Part shown: positions 23,301 through 32,524 of the stretch, piece after piece
How the letters are laid out: each line of letters begins with the position of its first letter
Position numbering within the stretch: position 1 is the first letter of the stretch
NCBI GenBank assembly: GCA_013423385.1
Contig: BLZA01000017.1
Span: 1,116,001 to 1,180,000 of the forward strand
DNA from: Naganishia liquefaciens
Taxonomy: Eukaryota; Basidiomycota; Tremellomycetes; Filobasidiales; Filobasidiaceae
Reading direction: 5' to 3'
Length of the DNA: 64,000 nt
Program-made: the position numbers and the translations under genes
The notes under the pieces: model-generated
The model's input: only the letters and a program-made list of their open reading frames with translations
Database searches by the model: none
What the model was told of the DNA's origin: nothing

Positions 23301-24684
23301 CTAGGCCCGCGAGAGAGCTGTCTTGGATTTTGGTTTGGTAGTTTGAATCGAATGCTCGGCCAAGCAAGTCAAGGTAAATGGAGTTGTTTTGTATCTGGTT
23401 GACCATCGTTGGCGCGAATTGGACAGATGGATCGGCGTTCTTCCAGAGCATTGCTCGTGGATGCGCCTTGATACAGAGCGAGAATATCTTGAGGAGTATG
23501 GGGAAGGCTTTGCAAAAGCGGATTAGTATCGGATTCCACTCAAAGAGCAAAGCCTCGTACTCGGTGTTTTATCAGCGATCTGGCTCGCCAGAAGCGCAAG
23601 AATATTACGATTCCCTGGCCCCAACACAAATTCCTCGAGGGTCCTTGGATGCAGAGATCCAGATTCGATGATAGCCAATGCGGCCAGCCATCGTCCAATG
23701 TGCTTCTCATCCCGGTCTGCGTCTGTCTTGATGTCATCTGCTCCCCGCACCGGCAAAGCAGACTCCCATGCTTCGGCGAGACCAAGTCCGACCCATTCCA
23801 GGGGCTTGACTGGTTTCCCTCCAGAGGCGGTGATCTGTGTACGAGCCCATTGACGAATTTTGAGATCCGATTCGCCTTCGGTGCTGTCCATCGCTTCGGA
23901 CCCCGCTGCTGCGAGCGATATCAACGAGGGCAGGAGGCCGAGTTTGACGAGATTGGGACAGATGGGTGCGGTGGAATTGGCATCCGATTTCGTGACTGAC
24001 GACAAGATCTCGCCGTATAGACCCGCAGCGCGAATCTTGGCATGTCCCAGAATACTGTTGTCTGTGCAGCCGAATAGTAACTGTAGGTGCGGAGATGGAA
24101 GAGTCAAAAGAGTTTGGCGCGGTTGGGTTTCCAGCTTGATGTCATCGTTCTCCAAGTCGATCACCGTGTTCCGACCTTGGAGCTTCTTGAGGATCTGCTC
24201 GACCTGCCAGTCGTCAACCGCCTTCCCGAAATTCCGTTGTGCTTCAATTGGAAACTTGCTGATATATCTGGAACAAGCAAGAACTAATTAGCGAACTCTC
24301 GTCTGTTCGGATAGATGAGGCTCACTTGGCTATAAAAGTGCGTCTGGCTATGCAGAATCCCCGTGCGCACTCGTCGCACGTTGCCACGGCCAACTCGAGA
24401 CTTGTCATCCAGCTATCCACCATTCCCGATCGATTGTACGAAAAGAGATACAATAGATACGTCGCAACTTCCCGCGTTGCGTCTTCCGCAAGGGCACAGA
24501 ATGGATGTGATCCATCGTTCTTGGAAGTGCTGTTCGTCGCAAGAGAGCCTACAGCGAACTTGCGCAGCGATGACGACTTGACATACTCGCAAAGCTGTCG
24601 TAAATCGTCTGGATTGGGGTTCCGCTGCTGGACTTCTTTCTCCTTCAGATGCCCCAGCACCTGTGCAGCGGTGGAGAGAGCCAT
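17382..24684 (-). CDS. SEN1: SEN1-type RNA/DNA helicase, roughly 2,100-2,200 aa
   Basis: Nuclear superfamily 1B helicase that terminates short RNA polymerase II transcripts and resolves R-loops. Starts MALSTAAQVLGHLKEKEVQQ at 24684; the N-terminal half is a helical SEN1_N domain spread over several exons (24.7-21.7 kb), followed by a disordered linker (about 21.4-20.7 kb) and the helicase core: Walker A PPGTGKTK (split by an intron near 19.85 kb), SNAAIDEVTRR, DEAA box (VIIDEAAQSVEISAL, about 19.2 kb), DPKQLPPTV, QYRMHPDISRLPSKAFYDGR, VTPYKAQQ, DGFQGQEKDIIILSTVRS and NVALTRAK. A long coiled insertion lies between motifs Ia and II. The disordered, Lys-rich tail ends in a last small exon (PPNDYQPPS then stop). 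An apparent shift near 23.55 kb is explained by a 53-nt intron (23560-23508, branch TACTAAT). It is divergent from the KH gene. Confidence 0.9.
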
Positions 24685-24978
24685 GGCAGGGCAACACTGA
24701 CTACAACATTCGTCTTGGCCAGGCCGAGAGGTATATGTAACGTCAGAGCATCATCGGTCGAGATTCACCAAATTTCAAGCTTGCCTTTACTTGCTTCACG
24801 CTCGAGGCACATGAAGGAGGATCCGATGCGCGATCGAGTGCGCCCGCAACAGCCAGGCGGAGGGAAGCTTGTGCCTTTGCTGTCTTTTGCTCATAAGCTC
24901 GCATGGTCTGACCGTCTATGTAGTGTCTCCGTGGTCTGTCCCCAACACTCTCTCCAAAGTCACAAGTAGTCGCCCAAG
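24685..24978. promoter_or_regulatory. Bidirectional promoter SEN1 / KH-domain gene
   Basis: 294 bp separate the two start codons; no TATA box was seen. Confidence 0.5.
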
Positions 24979-26537
24979 ATGTCTTCGAAACGAAAGTGGG
25001 ACGATGAGGCAAGCGCACCAAGCGCAAGCGGCGGTGATGCAGCAGCGCAAGCCGGTGAGTCCGCTTATCAGCTTTCGCGCTTCGCATCTCGCGTTGACAC
25101 ATAATGTTTCTAGCCGCCATCGCTGCGAGAATAGCAGCGACCATGAGCGGAGTCAATGGAGCGCTCGGCTCTGGGTCTCCTTCCGATCCGACCGGATCAG
25201 CGCTGAGTAGCGAGAGAAAGGATCAGTACGACGGCGCTTTCAGTCACGACATCGAAATCAACGATCTGAGAAATCGTTATCTCATTACCAAGGGTTCCAC
25301 ACAGCAACAAGTAGGTGCACAGAATGTCTAATCAACGAATCAACCTGTTGACTCAATTGATTCTTCTCAGATATCGCAAGAAACAGGCGCATCTGTGACC
25401 ACCAAAGGTGTCTGGCTTCCTGACAAATCAAAGGCTGGACCAAATGAGCAACCGCTCTATATCCATATTTCCGCCCCATCGCAAACCGTTCTTGATGCAG
25501 CGATCAAAAAGGTCAACGAAGTCATCAGCCAGGAGCTCGGACCTTTGGTCGAAGACAGGTCACAATGGGCAAAGAACCGGGAGAGATTTGGGTTGAAGGA
25601 CGGGCAGGATGGCAGGGAAAGGCGCAAATGGCCAGAGGAGAAGCTGCCCATCAATCTGGATTCGATGAGAAACTTTAACGTTCGAGCCAAAGTCGTTGGT
25701 CCAGGAGTAGGTGTCTCTCGCTTTGTATGGCCTGTCCGTTGCTGAAATGCTCTTTCGCATAGGGAATGTTTGTTAAATACATCCAGAGCGAGACAGGCAC
25801 CCGAGTGCAGATCAAGGGCCTGGGATCGGGTTTCTACGAGAATGAAACTGGTGCAGAGTCGCCCGAGCCGATGCATATCAACATTGCGTGAGTTTCTCAA
25901 GCTAGACTGCGAGGACATCTTCTGACCCAAGTCTCTAGGGGTCCCGATGAGGCGCAAGTCGCGAGGGCCAAGGAACTCGCTCAGGATTTACTTGATGTCG
26001 TTCGGGGAGAATACGAAAAGGCTCGGCAGGGCATGGGTGGCATGGGCGGCTATTCAGGTTACGGAGGGCATGGTGGCCAGGGGCAAGGATACGGCATGCA
26101 AGGCGGCGCTGCAGCACAGGGAGCCTATGCTGGCTACTACGTATGTATCGATCTTTTGTGCAGCTCCAGGGTTCTCACGGCTCTTGTCATCCCACAGGGC
26201 TACGCAGGTATTGCGGGAACTCCTGCTACGGGCGATGCAGCTGGCCAACCGCCACTGCCAGGAGCTACGCCTACCGCTGCGGCAGGTGCAGGCGCAACCC
26301 CTGCAGCTGGAGCGACTGCTGAGTCTAGTGATCCTGCCGCACAATACGAAGCCTACCGGGCCTACTGGTATGTTGAGCTGATACGCGGGGCGGCAATTTG
26401 CGCTGAATTCATTTCTCATCAGGGCTGCATATGGATACGATGTCAATGATCCCGCATTCCAAGCTTGGCAGGCATCTCAGTCAGCTGGGGGAGATGCTGC
26501 TGCTTCTGCTCAGCAACCTGCTGCACCTGCAGCATAA
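24979..26537 (+). CDS. KHDC4/BLOM7-like KH-domain RNA-binding protein, 406 aa
   Basis: Seven exons: 24979-25054, 25114-25310, 25371-25706, 25763-25887, 25939-26140, 26198-26367 and 26423-26537; all phases agree. It begins MSSKRKWDDE, like the KRKWDE start of human KHDC4 (KIAA0907), then an Ala-rich AAAIAARIAA segment. The first KH domain has DIEINDLRNRYLITKGSTQ and ETGASVTTKGVWLPD; the second has FNVRAKVVGPGGMFVKYIQ with the GXXG loop. The C-terminal third is Gly/Tyr/Ala/Gln-rich and contains YEAYRAYWAAYGYDVNDPAF, like the repeated Y-x-x-Y-W-x-x-Y-G boxes of splicing factors. A role in pre-mRNA splicing or RNA processing is inferred from the family. Confidence 0.88.
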
Positions 26538-27554
26538 TCGTAGAAGTTTCATGGTTCTAGCGGGACAGTTGACCGAAGGGGACAAGCGGGTCCCTGGTCA
26601 TGGCTTGTAACGCTAAGTATGACTGAGCACTATGTTGTAGGAGATTACAGTAAGAAGATGCTCGGACTGTTGTCATCAACAAGGCCCGGAGAAGAGGTCT
26701 GCTACTGAATCATACGAACTATGCATGATACGTCCTTCCATCTCTAAGGACCCAGCCCTGCCCATTCATCGAGAGATGCTTCCGCTCGTGATGCAGATCA
26801 CAACAAGAGATGGTGTTGTGATGGGAACCTCAATGAACGAGGTATCATGGGCGCTTCCGCACTTGCGCTCGACTTGTCATTTATGACACTTGTGCCGCCT
26901 GCGAAGCCTCCGGGATGTGGCCTTTGCTCACAGAAACTGGAGAGGCGATATATCGAGCTCGAGGCTTACATGTCGCAACGCGTACCGCTCAGAAAATCGT
27001 GTTGTCCGCGCTCGGCTCACGGGTTAACGAAGGAGACTTGCATCTTGCGAGGCCAGTCGAACAGACCTGGGCTTCGGGGAGTAGGGCGTGTCTGGAAACG
27101 AGTGGATTGCCAACGTTGCGATAGATCTACGCAAACTTTTTCTAACATCAATTGGGTCTGCCTTAGCGTCTTGCCGTCGGGCCGGAGTGTCAGCATCGCA
27201 CACACGAGGGTACTGATCTCTGACTAGAAGATGTCTTGCTGACGCGGGCAAGGGTAGCGGAGTTGTATACAATGGAACTTTCCCGTATGACATGCTTTAG
27301 ACAATTGGTACTTGCTCGAGGTACAAAGGAACGACACAACTAGACTTTAAGAAGACCTATAGCTCAAGTAGCTAGACCTCCAAAACCCGTTCGCCACCCT
27401 ACACCGACAAGCTCCGGCAAGATGGAAAGCTTTCCGCGACCGGTCTTGATATGCATCCGCCCCGCTCTGATCTATCCCGTACCTTGGAGATATAGTGGAA
27501 GGGTTACCTGTGCGTGACTGGATGTTTAAGGGTCAGGCGAATGCATACATGTGA
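26538..27554. other. Intergenic with repeat copy B
   Basis: Contains the second copy of the dispersed repeat. A 126-codon frame at 26847-27227 starts inside the repeat and looks accidental. Confidence 0.5.
26678..26875 (+). repeat. Dispersed repeat, copy B
   Basis: Closely similar to the reverse complement of 14142-14391 but lacks its roughly 50-bp palindromic insert. The frame through the copy reads DPALPIHREMLPLVMQITTR, with mostly conservative differences from copy A. Confidence 0.75.
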
Positions 27555-27932
27555 CGCGGAGCGGGAAACGTGCAACAGATCATCGTCAGTGTTGGGGAGC
27601 CAAACGAGGAGAGTGAGTGCATTGACAAGATGGTCAGAGCGCCCCATTATCAAAAGGCGATGGCCTACCATCAAGCACGAGCTTCGCCGCACAGCATTGT
27701 GAAGAGAATCAGTGCAGCGGACTGGCTGTGTCGCTCGAGGAAACGGTCAGACCATCGCCAGTGTTGCATGCCAAACGCGGAGATTGAATACGTTGACAAG
27801 ATGGTCAGGACGTCTCGTAATGAAAAGGTCATGGCTATCCATCAAGCGTGAGCCTCGCCGAACAATAATTTGGGAAAAATCAATGCAGCGGACTGGCTGT
27901 GGTGCTCGAGGAGACGGTCAGACCTCGCTGTG
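27555..27932 (+). repeat. Tandem repeat, about 171-bp unit, 2.2 copies
   Basis: The marker GCAGCGGACTGGCTGTG recurs at 27714 and 27885 (period 171), and CAGTGTT...CCAAACG, ATTGACAAGATGGTCAG/GTTGACAAGATGGTCAG and ATCAAGC blocks recur with the same period. The third unit is cut after about 25 bp. Confidence 0.8.
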
Positions 27933-27996
27933 ATTTCAGATTGCTTTTTTGCAGTCATTTTTACATATTTTTCCAATTTCTTTTTTCACATCGCTT

Positions 27997-28067
27997 GGGT
28001 CTATAGTTTAGCGGTAGAATAGCTGCCTTCCAAGCAGCTGGTAGGGGTTCGACTCCCCTTGGACTCA
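27997..28067 (+). tRNA. tRNA-Gly(UCC)
   Basis: A 71-nt cloverleaf: acceptor GGGTCTA with TGGACTC, D arm, anticodon stem GCTGC/GCAGC with loop CTTCCAA (anticodon TCC), and T arm GGGG-TTCGACT-CCCC. A T-rich terminator (CTTTTT) follows. No intron. Confidence 0.93.
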
Positions 28068-28866
28068 TCTTTTTGCGTTTCCTGGGGCAGGAGACCCAGA
28101 TCTTTCGATCTGCGAGGGATGTCGAGCCGCATCATCGAGTTCGTCCGACGGTTGTGATGCAAAGCGGTTGCACACCATGGGAAAAATCGTTCCATATCCA
28201 TATGCATCTCCCTGCTGAGTTTTTTAGCTATATCTTCCCTATAGATGGGGAACAACTCCAACCCGAAGAATACGAGGTGGCAAAAGCGCGTTTCGGCCGC
28301 CGTACCATGAGATATATCCATATTTCGTAAACGCAGGACTTCTGAGTGGTGTCTGCTCTCGATGATCCCTCCAGAACACCAGAGCGCTGCCTAGTAGACA
28401 TCTAGATTGAACAGAGCGGCAGCCACTTGCGGCAGGGTCTAGTTCGCGGTACAGCTTTCTCTGCACGACTGACCATATCGCATGAATGACGTGTAGCCCT
28501 GCTTTCTCGCTAAAGCACCGATTCACCGAGGCTGTCGAAGCTTCTCTGCGAATACGACATGTGATTCAGCCAATAAACTGACCCAGACATGCCCGTGATT
28601 CTGGACTGCTTGCGGGTGGCTCTCAGTGCCTCGTCGTTGCTGATCCCTCCAAGCAGCCAGCTCAGTCGCGAAATGGATTCTCAGAATGCGGGGCAACTGC
28701 TTCCGCCCGCCGGCCAGCTCATTAATTATAGCTCTCATTATCATTAGCCGAGTCGACTCCGGGTGCTGCTTCAAGTAGTAACCGGGTATATCACCCAGTA
28801 CACATATAGCAACGCTCGCGTGCCAGAATAGCGAGCTCCGTCCACTTTCCCAACACGATACCAATC
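28068..28866. other. Intergenic between tRNA-Gly and hydrolase gene
   Basis: Minus-strand frames at 28523-28864 and 28239-28526 look mildly protein-like (for example YYLKQHPESTRLMIMRAIIN) but have no recognised domain, and they abut the hydrolase start head to head. Not called as genes. Confidence 0.4.
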
Positions 28867-30398
28867 ATGCCTTCTATCCGTGCCCGACTCGCAACCTACT
28901 ACATCTCGTATAAATTCGGTGCGCGTCGAACGGCAACGTGGCAGCAAATTCTGGAAGGCATTCGCGACGGATGGGCAGCCGAGAATGCCCCCGAGGTCGT
29001 TCCGACCGCGGCGGAGGAGAGCTTCAAGGGCAGCCTGGAGGAGTGGCAGGTGTTCCATATGAGACCCAGGGGCGAGCCCGTAGAGAAAGCGAAAGTGGTG
29101 GTATATTGGCACGGAGGTGAGTAGACTCGCTGTTGCAGCGTCAGGGAGACGGACAGGAGAGGAGGATTCTCTTGACGATAACTTGAGGGTGCTGTGGCGG
29201 AGGGCATAGTATCTCGTCAGAGAAACAAACGGGGCGTCGACCGTGACAACGAAGATTTATCGCGATAGGAGAATGCTGTCCGCGCGAATCTCCTATCCGT
29301 CAATATCCCTGTTCGCGCGCTGGCAGGAGCAGGCGTCGTGATGCAACGCTCACAGCTGAAAATCCGCACTGTCCCTCCACCGTGCTGACCAAATTCTCCC
29401 CAGGCGCGTTCATCAGACGAGCAAGCATCCTTCCCGCCGCCGATCCACCGCTGATCCGTCCTCCGCACAGGCACAAGACCGCCACTGGATTTTCGCCCAA
29501 AAACTCGCCGATGAGCTGAAATGCGATGTCGTCTTTCCAATCTACACCCTCGCGCCGCTCGCGACGGGTACATCCTGCATTACCACGTGTCTCGAATTGC
29601 TTGCACATCTAAGGAATGACACGAGGTACGCCGGAAAGGAGGTCGTTCTCGCGGGCGACAGCGCCGGTGGGTGGATCGCGCTGCGAACATTGCTGGCTCT
29701 CGTCGAACGAAGCGTGGGCAAGACGACGTTCCGGAATGAGCAGGGCGAGGTGACGGTTGAGGATTTCAAGGTCGACGGAGACAAATCCGATTACAAGGCG
29801 ATCATTGATTGCGTGTCGGACGTGCTTATGATCAGTCCCGTGGTCGATACCCGCGCCGATAGACCAGAAGACCTCGAGGCAGCCGAGAGGGTGAGTCATC
29901 CGTCATCTCTGTGTATGCGATCGCTGACCCTTTCTCAGGACCCTTGGCTTTCGAAAGATCTCGTGGATACCATGTCTCTCATATGGAACTACGGCCCTGC
30001 TCACGCCTTCCCCGACTTTGACTTCAACGTCCCCGCTGACAAAGTCGCCCGTCCGATCGTTACCGACGCGTCCGAACTACCGCCGCTCGACCACCAGGCG
30101 TTCGCGCCGATCAACGGCCTCGACGTCATCCGCGAATACAAGGACTTTGAGCGTATCCGACTGACGACATTTATTGGCACGAGCGATATCTTGTGTCCTT
30201 CGAACAAGCGAATGCAGGCTCGACTCGAGGCGCTGGGCGTTAAAAGTGATTTGCACGTTGTGAGTCTTGTCATGACATCATTGTCGACCGCTACTGAAAT
30301 TTGCAACATAGTATGATGGCCTTTTCCATGTTTTCCCGCTGCTGCCGTGGCTTCCGGAAAGCATGGATGCGTTCGAAAAGATCCGCAAGTTATTCTAG
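28867..30398 (+). CDS. Alpha/beta hydrolase (esterase/lipase, HSL/SAY1-like), 364 aa
   Basis: Five exons: 28867-29116, 29404-29420, 29471-29890, 29939-30259 and 30312-30398; all in phase. The family's oxyanion motif HGG appears in VVVYWHGG plus AFI from the next exon, followed by QDRHWIFAQKLADELKCDVV and the YTLAP segment; the nucleophile elbow is LAGDSAGG, the acid region FIGTSDILCP, and the last exon supplies the catalytic His in YDGLFHVFPLLPWLP. Such enzymes hydrolyse acyl esters (steryl acetates, lipids or xenobiotics); the substrate is unknown. Two oddities: exon 2 is only 17 nt, and intron 2 (29421-29470) begins with GCAAGC, a GC-AG intron. With these the frame is intact; without them it looks frameshifted. 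Intron 1 is 287 nt. Confidence 0.8.
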
Positions 30399-31457
30399 AC
30401 ACTGAATCGGGCCATGATATCGTTGTGAGCGCGGGAGAAACCAGGACGAGAACATAAAAGGGAATAGCTGCCTTCCAAGCAGCTGGTAGGGGTTCGACTC
30501 CCCTTGGACTCATCCTTTTTGCGTCCGTGAAACGGCTAGCGTTCATTCTGTGATTTCCTGGATCCTCGAGCTATCAGAGCCCTGGTTGAGATCCTGTCTT
30601 TTGTGATTGGATATACATGACATTGCAGGGAGCGTCTCGGAGCGCATCATGCTCCTATCGAGCCTTTTCGACAGACGAACTGGAAACACTGGTTGGCGTG
30701 AAAATGTGTTCCGCCCGCTTCGTTATATAGAATATCACAGCATCGCGCATAGTCGCAATGCTCTGGACTGCTCGTTTCAACGGTATCTGTGACCTGTTTA
30801 AGACTTGGCTGCTCTACCAGTCGCCGGCTCACATGTGATTGCAGACAGCATGGACATGAGTTCAAACTTTCCGCCGCATGACATGGTTTTTCGGCAATAT
30901 GCAACCGTTTTGCAAAACATCACAGATTGTCGTATTAACCGTACCTTCGACTTGATTGACTGGGACGAACTTTACGACCCTGAGCGACAGCGAGCTCGCC
31001 GTCCCTCCGGCCACCGCAGGTATCCTCGATCCTGCAGTTCTCGAGACCGTAGAATTTGTAAACGGGGGGTGGTACAAAATCGCCTTGATTACCTCACGAA
31101 TGATCCATTTGATGGAAGCCGAATGATCCGTTTGATGGAAGACCTGTGGAAATCTCTATTGTACTTAGGTGACAACCCATCCGCGGTTTGGCTTATGCGG
31201 GCCTGTCGGGCATGCCAGCTGGCACCCCTCTCCAATGGCCTGTTGCTGCAGGAAGGAAGCCCCTGTCGGTGTCGACTCATCCATCTCTCTACAAGTCCGC
31301 TGGCGGCTTTAATTACCTGGCAAATCCATCACTATCTTCCTGCTCAAACGCCTCCATATCACTGACTAACGCTCCGTTCGTGTATTGTCGACGCTATTCG
31401 CAGTTCCCCTACGCCCAGTTCATTGAATCGCACCCCTCTCAAACAAACATCATCAAC
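30399..31457. other. Intergenic with tRNA fragment and remnants
   Basis: A plus-strand frame ending at 31124 (AVPPATAGILDPAVLETVEF) looks coding but is interrupted upstream, so it may be a gene remnant. A 186-codon overlapping frame (30805-31365) was not accepted. Confidence 0.4.
30462..30512 (+). pseudogene. 3' part of a tRNA-Gly(UCC) copy
   Basis: Identical to the tRNA at 27997-28067 from GAATAGCTGCC to the discriminator base, and the similarity continues into the 3' flank (CTTTTTGCGT). The acceptor 5' strand and most of the D arm are missing, so it cannot fold as a tRNA. Confidence 0.85.
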
Positions 31458-31902
31458 ATGTCTGGTAAAGGCTGGGAAACTACTGGTCGAGGAATCAACT
31501 CTCAGGGTGAGTCTCTGTGCTTCTCTTCAGCGATAAAATCTCCGCTTATCGGCTTCCTGATGACGTTCAACAGGCAACAGCTACGACAATCGATCCTACC
31601 CCTCTGGTGATGGCTATCACTACTCCAATGCGTACGTTCTGTGGCTTGCGCATGTACAGAACATCCACTAATGTCTCGTCCAGCAACGGGAGCTACTACT
31701 ACAGCAACCCCAATGGTTCCACCTACTACAACTCTGGTATGGTTTAATTCTTGCGGGATTGCTTGTCGAGACCCGCCCCTTAGAAGCCACTGTCTGATCA
31801 TTCGACTCACCCCTCTCAGGTGATGGCTACGCCCAGTACAAGTCTCCCGCCGGCGACAGCACCAAGTACTACGGCGATGCCGCGAACAAGGGGGGCAAGT
31901 GA
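31458..31902 (+). CDS. Small conserved Gly/Ser/Tyr/Asn-rich protein, 80 aa, four exons
   Basis: Exons 31458-31506, 31574-31631, 31684-31736 and 31820-31902 are all in phase. The product begins MSGKGWETTGRGINSQGNSY and continues with short tyrosine repeats (YHYSNANGSYYYSNPNGSTY) and ends DAANKGGK. Small proteins starting MSGKGW with YHYSN/YYYSN repeats occur across fungi but have no known function. There is no signal peptide. Four exons for 80 residues is high even here. Confidence 0.75.
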
Positions 31903-32524
31903 ATGGACATCTCCTATCGAAGACCCTTTGATGGCGGTACGTACTGTGACTGCGTTTGGCATCTATACTCATTAGCCCATCTCCTTCAGATTGGACTTCT
32001 GGTCTTCACGTCCTGAGTGGCGCTGGCTTTAAATGGGTCCTCGTTTGGGTTTCGCTTGTTGGTTCGAACCGTGAAAGAGCATAGTGCCTAGAGTGACCGC
32101 GATGAAGTTTCTGATGTTGCGTGTATGAGATGACATGAATGGTGATAACGCATCGATCGGTACGCTCAATGGCAGCGCCGCGTCGAACGCCTTGGGCCCG
32201 CCGTTCAGAGAGATCTCAAGGGATTGATGGGCCTCTGACTCACTGGCGGTGGTAATCTTTGTGCGAGAATCCGCTGAGACAAACGCGTCCGATCGCGTTT
32301 CTGGCTCTGCGATAATGTGCCTCGAGAAATCACGCGTCGCAATGAGGTCGCCCAAGGTTGGTCTTTGTCTTCATGCTCATCGATACCATCCCAGTGTACT
32401 CGCATCGCCGACTCAGCATCACTCATCCCTTCCCGGGGCACAGCTGCAACCTTTCCGCTTTGCAAGGAATCCCACGACTCATGTCGTCCAGTAGACATCG
32501 CTATCATCAGTAACACCTTGAACG
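31903..32524. other. Intergenic upstream of CDC45
   Basis: Minus-strand frames at 32029-32355 and 32205-32588 look partly coding (for example a hydrophobic FIAVTLGTMLF near the end), but they are in different frames with no splice joint found, and their start would lie only about 30 bp from the CDC45 ATG. Unresolved. Confidence 0.35.

Noticed and set aside
23508-23561. Apparent frameshift in SEN1
   Set aside because: A canonical 53-nt intron with a TACTAAT branch site and a phase-preserving junction explains it.
26847-27227. 126-codon frame beginning in repeat copy B
   Set aside because: Its start matches the repeat only, while the rest has no similarity to the sequence next to copy A and no protein features.
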